Counted from the stretch's first letter, positions 1 to 7,712 are shown. The stretch is DNA of 37,914 nt from Candidatus Cloacimonadota bacterium (GCA_002742935.1 PDON01000037.1:1-37914); one strand, 5' to 3'. Translations and numbers: made by a program. Notes: generated by a model not told the origin, from the sequence alone.

Positions 1-795
1 AAGTTTATTCCTTCTGATGTATCAGTATCAACTATCAATCTGCTAGGGTCTAATGCTCAAGCCGTATATGAAGAGTACTTAATAAAGCGATATGATTACT
101 ATTTTAGTGAGATAGACACAGTTTTTACAGCTACAATCCACTCTGATACGGTTCTAAGAATTAATGACAGATTTCTCTATAGAGAAAGGGAGTTTGAGAT
201 ATTTGAGATTGAGAAGCTAACAGAAACCAAGAGTAAAATAAGTGCTTACAGCTTTGGAAAGTACAGTTTTGAGAATCTAGCAGTAGTGTTTTCAGATCTA
301 GATCTTACATTTTCCTGGTATCAAGATTTAGGTGCAAATATCACTATTAAGCTGTACAAAGAGAAGGGGTTACAGCTTCATGCCAAAACCATTGCCGGAG
401 ATTTTCGGAAAGGTAATAATAGTGTGCTATTCGCACTATCTGAAGGTGAAACACCTCTTTATGTAGATATATATTATACAGAGTTCCCACAGTTCACAGC
501 AAGATATAGCTTCTCCTCAACTTCACAGGAGTTGTTTAGCAATCTTCATGGTTTTGCAAATATGGGTGGTAGTGTAGTATGTGAGTGGATACAAGGGTAT
601 CCTGCACAGGTTAAGATTGTAGTAGAAGGAAAAGATGATTATGGAAATATAACAACAAGAGTTGCATCTGGAAGTTTTAATACCGGTGGATGCTGGCAAA
701 CATTTATTATTAATGAGTTTTTTCACTCAGCTACAAAATTTACACTAATCTCAATATTAAACCCTGAAATAAGAGAGGAGTTTGTTTTTGTTTAG
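1..795 (+). CDS. Phage-region protein of unknown function, 5' truncated by the window edge
   Basis: The frame is open from the first base to the TAG at 793-795, giving 264 residues without a start. An internal GTG at 286 is in the same frame and should not be taken as the start. I do not recognise a family. The sequence is rich in beta-forming and aromatic residues, without a signal peptide or clear membrane segment in the visible part, as is common for phage tail or tail-tip proteins. It lies at the head of a same-strand run that ends in portal and terminase genes, so a virion structural role is inferred from position only. Its 3' end carries AGGAG (776-780), which serves as the ribosome binding site of the next gene, and the two overlap by 8 bases. 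Confidence is high that it is coding and low on role. Confidence 0.7.
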   Translation, partial: KFIPSDVSVSTINLLGSNAQAVYEEYLIKRYDYYFSEIDTVFTATIHSDTVLRINDRFLYREREFEIFEIEKLTETKSKISAYSFGKYSFENLAVVFSDLDLTFSWYQDLGANITIKLYKEKGLQLHAKTIAGDFRKGNNSVLFALSEGETPLYVDIYYTEFPQFTARYSFSSTSQELFSNLHGFANMGGSVVCEWIQGYPAQVKIVVEGKDDYGNITTRVASGSFNTGGCWQTFIINEFFHSATKFTLISILNPEIREEFVFV

Positions 796-1636
796 TCATT
801 TAGGAAAATATGAAACAGGGTGTTTTATTATTCAAGATGGTAACATTATTTACGAGAATATCAAAGACTCTCTAGCCGAATATGAGTTTAAAGATCAAGT
901 GGTAAGCTTTAGAACAGAGTTTAAGAATATTTATACTCGGTTTAGGGCAACTATCACTCTATATGAAACAGATCTTACGCATCTTGATGGCAAGATAGTA
1001 AAGTTTACTCCATTTAGAGATAATCCCTTTTTTAGCTTTGATGTTATTGTTGCATCAAAAACAATTGAAGCAGAGAGAGAGGTTGACGATTATTATGAGT
1101 TAACCCTAGAGAGTGTAATGCCTATTAAGTATTTCTATCTGTTTAAGCTTGATAGATCATCTATTACAACACCACTACAAGATAGATTTGCTCCATTTCT
1201 ATTATACTTTAACCTTCCTGTAGATCCAGGCTCATTAGGGAGTGTTGTGTTAATAGATAATGATACTAATACAGTAGAGTTGGGTTTTGCAGTAGTATCA
1301 AATCTTGTAACTATTGTTCATCCTCCTTTAGAAAGTGGAAATAAATATACTCTGTATGTTCAAGGGTTGGTAAGTGAGACAGGATCTCCTCAGAGTGAGC
1401 AATATATCATAGAGTTTTCAGTAGTAGATAATTCAACTACTTCAGTATCCATATTATCACCAACAACGATTGATGTTTTTTCCGTAGAAAATGCGAAAAT
1501 AGAATCAAAGGTTATCGCAAACCTAAAAAGCAATGCTGCAGCGTTAATAAGCTCAGGAGTTAATACCAAACTAGAAAGCAATCTAGAGGTTGAGCCAATA
1601 AGCTCAGGGGTGGATATTAGTGTTTTATTATTATAG
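788..1636 (+). CDS. Phage structural-type protein with an SbsA-like Ig domain
   Basis: About 282 residues. I chose the TTG at 788 because AGGAG at 776-780 lies 7 bases upstream; a TTG at 782 would be only 1 base from it. The first ~115 residues are unrecognised and rich in beta-forming and aromatic residues. Residues ~125-215 look like a bacterial Ig-like domain of the SbsA/Big_5 type: the segment around PFLLYFNLPVDPGSLGSV, then a hydrophobic strand pair, then SGNKYTLYVQGLVSETG, matches the usual pattern of extremum value, operator and 'produced by' strands. The C-terminal ~60 residues are low-complexity, with the short repeat ISSGV appearing twice. It overlaps the preceding gene by 8 bases. 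A tail-fibre or baseplate decoration role is inferred from the prophage context and the Ig fold; no catalytic motif is visible. Confidence 0.7.
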   Translation: MFSHLGKYETGCFIIQDGNIIYENIKDSLAEYEFKDQVVSFRTEFKNIYTRFRATITLYETDLTHLDGKIVKFTPFRDNPFFSFDVIVASKTIEAEREVDDYYELTLESVMPIKYFYLFKLDRSSITTPLQDRFAPFLLYFNLPVDPGSLGSVVLIDNDTNTVELGFAVVSNLVTIVHPPLESGNKYTLYVQGLVSETGSPQSEQYIIEFSVVDNSTTSVSILSPTTIDVFSVENAKIESKVIANLKSNAAALISSGVNTKLESNLEVEPISSGVDISVLLL

Positions 1637-1650
1637 CCAAAGGAGAAATA

Positions 1651-1941
1651 ATGAGATCAATAAGGATTCAATTCACACAAAATATGGACTCAAAAACCAT
1701 TAATACACAAAATATAAGATTATGGGATTATGGGTTTGTTAGCGAACCATTGCCTAATGCAATACCTGTTGGAGGAAAGCATTCAATAGTAAAGATTTCA
1801 GGTTCAATCTATCATTTCAACACAAATGCAAGCTTTTACCCCAATCGTCGCTATGGGCTCTCATTTTCTTCAGCAATCAAAGACGATTTAGGGCTTTCAA
1901 TTTTACAACAAACTAAAACATGGAGTGTGCCAAATGCTTAG
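1651..1941 (+). CDS. Small stand-alone SbsA/Big_5-like Ig-domain protein
   Basis: A 96-residue ORF preceded by AGGAGAAATA and an ATG at 1651. Its start, IQFTQNMDSKTINTQNIRLWD, shortened here to the key features, is the classic Big_5 opening (F-x-x-x-M-D-x-x-T-I followed by N-I-x-L-W-D), and the C-terminal half has the matching F-Y-P-N-R-R-Y-G-L-S-F strand pair followed by a D-x-L-G-L turn. The whole gene is therefore essentially one Ig-like domain. It follows the previous gene, which also carries such a domain, after 14 bases, and overlaps the LamG-containing gene by 8 bases. It may be a separate virion decoration protein or half of a once longer fibre protein. No signal peptide is visible. 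The domain call is fairly firm; the role is inferred. Confidence 0.7.
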   Translation: MRSIRIQFTQNMDSKTINTQNIRLWDYGFVSEPLPNAIPVGGKHSIVKISGSIYHFNTNASFYPNRRYGLSFSSAIKDDLGLSILQQTKTWSVPNA

Positions 1942-3412
1942 AATATTTGATGAGAATAACAGCTTTACTTTTGAGAAATATACAGTATCCGGAACCTTTG
2001 GAGAGGATTTTAAGAAGTATAGTGCGGTAAGTGGAAGACTATACTTTGAAAAAGAAACAACTCCGGCAATAATGATAGTAGAATTATACAAGATTGCTAC
2101 TGCACAAATAGTTGTAGTCAAGAGTATGACAGATATTAATATAGATTATGATACTCATAGTTATACTGCAAAGTTAGTGTCATCATCGAGCAAAGAAAAT
2201 TCATTAAGTTTAGCTTTTCATATTACTACACCACCAGTAAGAACAAAGATAGAGAATTTCACAATAGCAGAGATCCCTATGCAGATAGTTAGTTTAGGGG
2301 AGGAGTTTGAGCCTATACATCTCAACGACTATGTACAGAATGAGAATCTCCTCTGGAGCTGTATAGCAGATAATCTGGAGGTTTCTATCGACAAAAACAA
2401 TATTGCTACTATAACCCAAAAAGATCTTTACTACGGAACTGAAACTGTTAAGTTTACTGCGGTCAGTAAAAATGGAGTTTCTAATACTATTGATGTTAAG
2501 TTTGTAATTCAAGAGTTTTCACCTCCAATGCCAGATGTCTGGCTGAAGATGAATGAAGTAGATGGAGTGGTAGCACAGGATAGTAGTGGAAACGGATATA
2601 ATGGTGTAAATAGTAATATCTCTACTAATAATACTATAGAAGATAGGGTTGGTTATTATTTTGATAATAGTTTTGTTACTGTTGAAAATTTCTCAGCTTC
2701 TGGGGAGATCTCTATTTCAATGTGGATTAGACTGCAGGAAACGGGTCAAAAGCAGATGCTAATCCAAAAAGAAAAAGTATTTGCATTGAGAGTTGATGCA
2801 CAGGGTAAGATTTGTTGGTTTGACGACTCAAAATGGGATCATGCTTTCTTTGGCTATCAAGATGTGGGAATAGTGTTTGATCGCTGGCATTTTCTTACAA
2901 TAACAAAAGACTCTGAACTCAAAGTGTATCTCGATGGAGAGTTGAAATATAGTAAACAATTCCCAGATTCTATTGCTGATGGGAAGAGTTATCCTGTTTT
3001 GATAGGAAAATATTATTTCCCCGCATTACCTCTTTTTTTTAGGGGTTACATGTCAGATCTCAAAATCCATAAAAAAGTATTGAGTTCTGGAGAAATTAAA
3101 ACCTATCTTAGTTCTAGCATGCCTATACTTGACACAACAATATGTACAAAACTTTACTCAATAGCTCCCTTCTCAACAACTACAAACATAGTATTTGACC
3201 TAGCTGAAGAGTCAAAAGTAAGCTTGAATATCTATACTCAATCTGGTCAGCTTGTAAAAAACATCTTCAATGGTAAGCTCGTACAAGGAACACATAACTA
3301 TGAGTGGGATGCTAAAGATAGAGCAGGTATAATAGTCTCTAATGGTAGTTATATTTGTAGGTTAACAACAAGTGCAGGTTACTCTCAAGATATTACTCTA
3401 ACTAAACAATAG
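1934..3412 (+). CDS. Phage-region protein with LamG (concanavalin A-like) and FlgD/T9SS-like C-terminal domains
   Basis: About 492 residues from the ATG at 1934, which has GGAG at 1922-1925 eight bases upstream; an in-frame GTG at 1925 overlaps that site and is less likely. Residues ~1-195 are unrecognised beta-rich sequence. Residues ~200-395 form a LamG/concanavalin-A-like jelly roll: WLKMNE...DSSGNGYNG, then ISISMWIRLQ, WHFLTIT, LKVYLDGEL and YMSDLKIHKKVLSSGEI follow the standard order. The last ~80 residues resemble the FlgD Ig-like or type IX secretion sorting domain: TTTNIVFDLAEESKVSLNIY, then GTHNYEWDAKDRAG and a NGSYICRL strand. There is no N-terminal signal peptide, so export by T9SS seems unlikely. 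In this operon a carbohydrate-binding tail or fibre role is the simplest inference. Confidence 0.75.
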   Translation: MLRIFDENNSFTFEKYTVSGTFGEDFKKYSAVSGRLYFEKETTPAIMIVELYKIATAQIVVVKSMTDINIDYDTHSYTAKLVSSSSKENSLSLAFHITTPPVRTKIENFTIAEIPMQIVSLGEEFEPIHLNDYVQNENLLWSCIADNLEVSIDKNNIATITQKDLYYGTETVKFTAVSKNGVSNTIDVKFVIQEFSPPMPDVWLKMNEVDGVVAQDSSGNGYNGVNSNISTNNTIEDRVGYYFDNSFVTVENFSASGEISISMWIRLQETGQKQMLIQKEKVFALRVDAQGKICWFDDSKWDHAFFGYQDVGIVFDRWHFLTITKDSELKVYLDGELKYSKQFPDSIADGKSYPVLIGKYYFPALPLFFRGYMSDLKIHKKVLSSGEIKTYLSSSMPILDTTICTKLYSIAPFSTTTNIVFDLAEESKVSLNIYTQSGQLVKNIFNGKLVQGTHNYEWDAKDRAGIIVSNGSYICRLTTSAGYSQDITLTKQ

Positions 3413-3420
3413 GAGATATT

Positions 3421-3798
3421 ATGGAATTATTTATAAAATCTCTTGGAAACTTACCAAGTAACACAAGTTCAGAGTTAATTACTAAGCATTTGGAAGTAGG
3501 AGAAAATAAAGCCATAGAGCTTCTAAAAGATAAAGCATCAAGATTAAAGATTAGTCAAGAGGGAAGGTATAAAGAGCTAGTAGTCAATCTAGCTCTTACA
3601 ACTCTTTTGCCAGCTGTCAATATGGTTTATGAAGCTGAGATGCCATCTTTAGAGATCTCTGGAAGTGAAAGAAGATTTTTTACCCCTAAGCAAACTTTAG
3701 ATTTGGTGGCTATGTATGAAAAAAGGGCGATGGAAATTGTTAAGTTTATGACAAAGAGGGCAAGGTTTAGATTGATTGGAGGGTTGGATAATGGCTAA
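3421..3798 (+). CDS. Small helical phage-region protein of unknown function
   Basis: 125 residues, with AGGAGATATT directly before the ATG. I do not recognise a family. The predicted character is mostly helical: a long amphipathic stretch around VGENKAIELLKDKASRLK, a hydrophobic helix around VNLALTTLLPAVNMVYEAE, and a basic C-terminal helix (KFMTKRARFRLI). There is no transmembrane segment, no zinc-binding cysteines and no signal peptide. Position immediately upstream of, and overlapping by 8 bases with, the portal gene makes a head-tail connector, small terminase or packaging accessory role plausible, but nothing in the sequence decides between these. Confidence 0.65.
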   Translation: MELFIKSLGNLPSNTSSELITKHLEVGENKAIELLKDKASRLKISQEGRYKELVVNLALTTLLPAVNMVYEAEMPSLEISGSERRFFTPKQTLDLVAMYEKRAMEIVKFMTKRARFRLIGGLDNG

Positions 3799-4852
3799 AA
3801 TAATAAAATCAAAGGTCATAAAAGCTCGTAAAACTATTACTAATGAGACAGGAGTAGATTCTGTAGACGGAATCTATCAAAAACATGATCCTAGAACAGC
3901 AATCAATCTTGTTTTGAGTAATCTGTATGCAAAAAGATGCTCTGATGATATTGTTCGTACTGCTTTTGGTAGGGGTTACTCTGGAAACCTCCCTGAAGGG
4001 TTTAGTGATGCTATTGATAGGTGTTCTAAAGAGTTTGTTAGGTGTGGGAATGGTTATTTGGAGCTTGTTTTGTATGATGGGGTAGTTAAAGAGGTTTACC
4101 ATGTTTCTGCTACCACGATGAGGATTAAGAAGGTGGTAGATGGGGTTAAAATATTTTATCAAACCACTAAAGAGGGGTTTTTTTATAGAGAGCTTAATAG
4201 AGAAGCTATAGAGAGGTCTAAGGATATTGGTAGGGTTAGTTTGATTGTTCATTTTACCAATTACGAGGACGATCCTTATTATGGTACTCCTCAGTGGATT
4301 GCTTCAAAGGAGAAGCTGAAGCAAACCAGTTATGCTGATGAGTTTATTAGTAGTTTTTATGAGAACGATGCTATTCCTGCAGGGGCTTTGCTTACTAAGG
4401 GTGCAGAGCTTGATAGTGATGGAGAGGATGCTTTGGGTGATGTTTTGAATAGGAGTAATAGAGGGGCTAGAAATAGAAGAAACCTACTTCATATTCATAT
4501 GGACGAGGATTCGGATATGCAGTATATAACATTTAATGATAATATTGTAGATGCTCCTTTTCTAGCTCTAAATAGAGATAATAAGGTGGATATTTGTGCC
4601 GCTTTTCATGTTCCTCCGAAAAGAGTGGGCTTGGAAACTGCTGGCAGAATTGGGGATTCTTCTGATTATGAAAAACAGCTTAATGGGTATTATGAAGATG
4701 TTATAGTGCCACTTCAAGAGAAGTTTGAGGGACAGCTAAAGTTAATCTTTCCGGACCTTAGGTTTAATAGGCCTAATATAAAGAGTATTGAGAAATCGCA
4801 ACTTATAAAAGCCCTAAAGGATTTTAGAGAGGATTTGTTGGATGCTGAATAG
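3791..4852 (+). CDS. Phage portal protein, PBSX/P2 gpQ-like
   Basis: 353 residues from the ATG at 3791, which has GGAGGG seven bases upstream inside the previous gene; an in-frame TTG at 3776 lacks such a site. Portal proteins form the dodecameric ring at one capsid vertex, through which DNA is packaged and to which the terminase docks. The sequence carries the features of the PBSX-type portal family: a central FTNYEDDPYYGTPQWIASKE segment (helix and stem region), a segment ending in MQYITFNDNIVDAPFLALNR, and the strongly conserved motif ICAAFHVPPKRVGL followed by a Y-E-K-Q-L-N-G-Y-Y-E-D-V-I-V-P-L helix. Length fits the family. The neighbour downstream is the terminase large subunit, overlapping by 11 bases, as in P2-like phages where gpQ and gpP are adjacent. 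Confidence 0.88.
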   Translation: MAKIIKSKVIKARKTITNETGVDSVDGIYQKHDPRTAINLVLSNLYAKRCSDDIVRTAFGRGYSGNLPEGFSDAIDRCSKEFVRCGNGYLELVLYDGVVKEVYHVSATTMRIKKVVDGVKIFYQTTKEGFFYRELNREAIERSKDIGRVSLIVHFTNYEDDPYYGTPQWIASKEKLKQTSYADEFISSFYENDAIPAGALLTKGAELDSDGEDALGDVLNRSNRGARNRRNLLHIHMDEDSDMQYITFNDNIVDAPFLALNRDNKVDICAAFHVPPKRVGLETAGRIGDSSDYEKQLNGYYEDVIVPLQEKFEGQLKLIFPDLRFNRPNIKSIEKSQLIKALKDFREDLLDAE

Positions 4853-6122
4853 AGAAGAGAGAGGAAGGATAATCGCAGGCTTAAAAAATATAGATTGCAG
4901 GGCATATCAGAAGCAATTTATTCAAGATAAATCACGAAGAAGAATAGTTTTAAAATCAAGACAGATAGGCTTTTCTTTTATTTGTGCCTTAGAGGCTTTG
5001 GTTGAAGCCTTAGAGAAGGGTAGAAGTCAATTATTCGCTTCAGCGTCTGATAGACAGTCTAGAATTATGATCAAGTATGTGAGGATGTTCTTAACGAAAT
5101 ACTTTGACATTGCTCCATTAAGAGCAAGCGACGAAACAGTAGTGCTTGCCAATGGTGCAGAACTTATTGCTCTTCCTAAAAACTACTACACAGTACAGGG
5201 GTTTAATGGCTCTCTCTATTTTGATGAATTTGCATGGAATAGAGATGCCAAAAAGATTTGGCAAGTTTTAGTACCTTCTACCTCTGAAGTGAGGGGTAGG
5301 ATTACAGTTCTTTCTACTCCATATGCAAAAAGAGGTAAATTTTACGACTTATGGACTGATGAGGATACTAAATATAGTAAATATGAAATAGATATTTATA
5401 AAGCTATTGAACTTGGAAAGCCTATTGGGGGGTGTGGTACTGTCGAGGAATATATCCAGGAATTGAAAGATGACTTGAAAGACCCTGAGTTCTTTCCTTC
5501 CGCCTATGAGTGTAAGTTTATAGATGATAAGGATAGTTATATTCCTTTGTCATTAATAGAGAAAGTACAAAAGTTAGATCCCGATGAGCTTTATAATCAA
5601 GAGATATGGCTAGGCATAGATATTGGTCGTTTGCATGATGCTACAGAGATTACTGCTGTAGGAGAAAATGAAAATGGAATAAAAGAGGTTAAATTTATTA
5701 TATCGCTTTATAAAGAGACTTTTGCTGTACAGAGAAAAACAATTAGCGACCTCTTTAAAAAATACAATGTAGTCAAATGTTATATAGATAGGTCTGGTCT
5801 AGGGATTAATATTTATGAGGATCTTCAAGCTAAGTTTAGAAATAGAGTTATTGGGATTCATTTCACGCAAAAAAACAAAGAGCAGATGGCGAAAAATTTA
5901 AAAAGACACATTGAGGAAAAAAGCATTTTACTTTTAAAAGATAGAGAAGCTGCTCTTCACTATTCAGCTATAAAAAGAATTGCTACACAATCAGGTTTTA
6001 AATATGACTGTGAAAGAAGTAAAGAGGTAAAGCATGCTGATAAATTTTGGAGCCTTGCTTTAGCTCTAAGACCTTTTTCAAAGTTTAAAAAGAAAATGAA
6101 GACAAGGAGGTATAGTAGATGA
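4842..6122 (+). CDS. Terminase large subunit (packaging ATPase/nuclease)
   Basis: 426 residues. This is the phage DNA-packaging motor: an N-terminal ATPase that translocates DNA into the prohead and a C-terminal RNase H-like nuclease that cuts it. Visible features are a terminase-type Walker A variant, VLKSRQIGFSF (residues ~36-46), a Walker B, LYFDEFAW (~125-132), a coupling-type motif VLSTPYAKRG just after it, and the nuclease acidic residues in WLGIDIGRLHDATEITAV (~255-272), CYIDRSGLG and the C-terminal HADKFWSLALAL. It overlaps the portal gene by 11 bases (ATG inside the portal stop region). It appears intact. Its position after, not before, the portal and tail-type genes is the reverse of the usual small terminase, large terminase, portal order. 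Confidence 0.9.
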   Translation: MLNREERGRIIAGLKNIDCRAYQKQFIQDKSRRRIVLKSRQIGFSFICALEALVEALEKGRSQLFASASDRQSRIMIKYVRMFLTKYFDIAPLRASDETVVLANGAELIALPKNYYTVQGFNGSLYFDEFAWNRDAKKIWQVLVPSTSEVRGRITVLSTPYAKRGKFYDLWTDEDTKYSKYEIDIYKAIELGKPIGGCGTVEEYIQELKDDLKDPEFFPSAYECKFIDDKDSYIPLSLIEKVQKLDPDELYNQEIWLGIDIGRLHDATEITAVGENENGIKEVKFIISLYKETFAVQRKTISDLFKKYNVVKCYIDRSGLGINIYEDLQAKFRNRVIGIHFTQKNKEQMAKNLKRHIEEKSILLLKDREAALHYSAIKRIATQSGFKYDCERSKEVKHADKFWSLALALRPFSKFKKKMKTRRYSR

Positions 6123-6134
6123 TGTAGTTTGTGT

Positions 6135-6154
6135 TTTCGCATTTTTTGTGGGAA
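6135..6154 (+). repeat. Dyad repeat copy 1, between terminase and methyltransferase
   Basis: The 20 bases TTTCGCATTTTTTGTGGGAA match the right arm of the inverted repeat at 6990-7009 in 19 of 20 positions, in the same orientation. It lies in the short gap between the terminase stop and the methyltransferase start. Confidence 0.6.
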
Positions 6155-6183
6155 TTGTTTTTTTTAATTTATTAGGAGTGCTA

Positions 6184-6899
6184 TTGAAGGAAATTAATAA
6201 AGTCTATAATGAGGACTGTTTAGAGGGAATGAGGAAGATTGATACTGGTATTGTTGATATGATACTTACGGATCTTCCTTACGGTGTTACTGCGTTAAAT
6301 GGGATAATGTAATCCCATTAGAAGAGATGTGGAAGCAGTTTAAGAGAGTTATAAAGCCTAATGGTGCTATTGTTTTGACTGCTTGCCAACCATTTACTAC
6401 AAAGCTTATTTCAAGCAATTATAAGATGTTTAAATACTGCTGGGTGTGGATTAAACCTCAAGGGGTTGATCCGTTGATGGCTAAAAAGAGACCTATGAAT
6501 AACATTGAGGATATTTGTGTATTTGCTTCGGGGCAGACTGTGTATAATCCTCAGTATGAGAAGGGCAAGCCTTATATCTCAAAGAGTAGAGCTAGATTTA
6601 ATAAGATCACTGGTAAAAACGAAGGTAGTAGGGTTACTGTTAATAGTGGGTTTAGATATCCTAAGAGATCTTTAATGTTTAATAGAGAGACTGGGTTGCA
6701 TCCAACTTAGAAGCCTGTTAGGTTGTTTAAGTATCTTATTAGAACTTATACGAATGAGGGGGATCTGGTACTCGATGCTTGTATGGGGTCTGGAACTACT
6801 GCGGTTGCCGCAATAGGTGAGAAAAGAAACTATATAGGTTTTGAGAGTGATTTGGAGATATATAATAGGTGTATGGATCGGCTAGAGTTCTATAAGTAG
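6184..6899 (+). pseudogene. DNA adenine/cytosine-N4 methyltransferase, frameshifted and with an internal stop
   Basis: Three pieces of one beta-class amino-methyltransferase can be read. The first starts at TTG 6184 (AGGAG at 6174-6178) and gives NKVYNEDCLEGM and the catalytic DLPYG (DPPY-type) motif, but stops at 6310-6312. Family sequences continue T-A-C-K-W-D-x-V-I-P; that continuation (KWDNVIPLEEMW) is present in another frame from about 6294, so one base appears lost in 6292-6296. The second piece runs to a TAG at 6708-6710, exactly where the family has Gln in H-P-T-Q-K-P-V. The third piece continues KPVRLFKYL and carries the SAM-binding DACMGSGTTAVA, ending with TAG 6897-6899. All motifs are well preserved, so the damage looks recent, or one lesion may be a sequencing or assembly error. 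Such orphan methyltransferases are common phage cargo. Confidence 0.85.
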
Positions 6900-6901
6900 T
6901 T

Positions 6902-6921
6902 TTTCGCAAAATTCACGGGAA
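6902..6921 (+). repeat. Dyad repeat copy 2 (degenerate), just after the methyltransferase
   Basis: TTTCGCAAAATTCACGGGAA matches the 6990-7009 arm in 15 of 20 positions: the flanks TTTCGCA and CGGGAA are kept, and the centre differs. It starts 3 bases after the methyltransferase stop. Confidence 0.45.
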
Positions 6922-6966
6922 ATCTAAAGGTGTATTGACAATAGTTAACAATGTCTTATTTTTCTG

Positions 6967-7009
6967 TTCCCGCAAAAAATGCGAAAAAATTTCGCATTTT
7001 TTGCGGGAA
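6967..7009. repeat. Perfect 20-bp inverted repeat at the phage/ndk junction
   Basis: The left arm 6967-6986 begins TTCCCGCAAAAAATGCG, and its exact reverse complement occupies 6990-7009, separated by AAA (6987-6989). It lies between the convergent methyltransferase (+) and ndk (-), 20 bases beyond the ndk stop. It could act as a bidirectional terminator hairpin, but neither side has a distinct run of U after the stem. It belongs to the same repeat family as 6135-6154 and 6902-6921, so another function is possible. Confidence 0.75.
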
Positions 7010-7028
7010 GGGTAATGTGTAGAAGATC

Positions 7029-7448
7029 CTAAAGCAACACTTCAAACGCTGAAAAGAAAAATCTAATCTCATTAATAGCATTCTCTTCAGAATCTGAAGC
7101 ATGAACACCGTTTGCTTCAATATTTGTTCCTACAGCCTCTCTAATGGTTCCATCATCAGCTTTAGCAGGATCTGTATTTCCAACCAGTTTTCTAAGGTCT
7201 TCTACACAATTCTCTTTCTCAACACAAATTGCTACAATCTTACCGGAAGTCATAAACTTAACCAGATCTCCAAAGAATGGTCTCTCTTTATGTATTGCAT
7301 AAAACTTTTTAGCAATATCTTCTGTTAAGTTAAGTTGTTTAAGAGCTACAATATCAAATCCACCTTCTTCAATCATTGAAATAATTTTTCCGGCTTTTTT
7401 ATTTTTGAAAGCCAATGGCTTAATTAGTAGCAAACTTTTGTTTTTCAT
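7029..7448 (-). CDS. ndk: Nucleoside diphosphate kinase
   Basis: 139 residues from the ATG at 7448, with GAGG in good position; an in-frame TTG at 7460 would include the binding site and is rejected. The enzyme transfers the gamma phosphate of ATP to nucleoside diphosphates through a phosphohistidine, keeping NTP and dNTP pools balanced in the cytoplasm. The active-site histidine is H116 in NGVHASDS, the hallmark motif. The N-terminal strand S-L-L-L-I-K-P, the RPFFGDLVKFMTSG segment and the GNTDPAKADDGTIREAVG nucleotide-binding loop are all present. Length is normal (about 135-150). It is monocistronic here: convergent with the phage region and divergent from the methylmalonyl-CoA decarboxylase operon. 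It is probably the first normal chromosomal gene next to the prophage. Confidence 0.96.
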   Translation of the reverse strand: MKNKSLLLIKPLAFKNKKAGKIISMIEEGGFDIVALKQLNLTEDIAKKFYAIHKERPFFGDLVKFMTSGKIVAICVEKENCVEDLRKLVGNTDPAKADDGTIREAVGTNIEANGVHASDSEENAINEIRFFFSAFEVLL

Positions 7449-7634
7449 AAATGACCTCAATTTTAATTTATTTTAAACATTTGGGAATATTAGAAATTTT
7501 ATTTATAAATCATATTAGTTCTATCATAAAAGAAAATATTCTTATTTTTTTAAAAAATTGGAAATTTATCCCTCTTTATAATCCTTTTTTATAAAGTAAT
7601 GGCAGATGAAGAACTCTTTTAAAAAAAAAATTAC

Positions 7635-7663
7635 TTGCACTATGTTTCAAATAGGATTAATAT
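7635..7663 (+). promoter_or_regulatory. Putative sigma-70-type promoter of the methylmalonyl-CoA decarboxylase operon
   Basis: TTGCAC (7635-7640) and TAATAT (7658-7663) are separated by 17 bases, a near-consensus pair in the 265-base gap upstream of the carboxyltransferase gene. The implied leader is about 55 bases. If the host uses a Bacteroidota-like promoter consensus, this call would need revision. Confidence 0.5.
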
Positions 7664-7712
7664 CAAAGTCTATTAATTGTAGGTAAATTGCTAAGAATGA
7701 AAATTCTGAAAA

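Noticed and set aside
286..795. Separate gene starting at GTG 286
   Set aside because: The frame is open without interruption to base 1 and there is no ribosome binding site before 286.
1934..3412. A T9SS-secreted host surface protein
   Set aside because: The gene lacks a signal peptide and is embedded with overlaps in a phage transcription unit.
3809..4252. 147-codon minus-strand ORF inside the portal gene
   Set aside because: It lies wholly within a well-supported gene on the other strand and has no recognisable product.
6708..6710. TAG read as Gln in the methyltransferase, as in phages with amber reassignment
   Set aside because: Most phage-region genes here end in TAG with the next ribosome binding site correctly placed, so TAG acts as a stop, and the same gene also has a frameshift.
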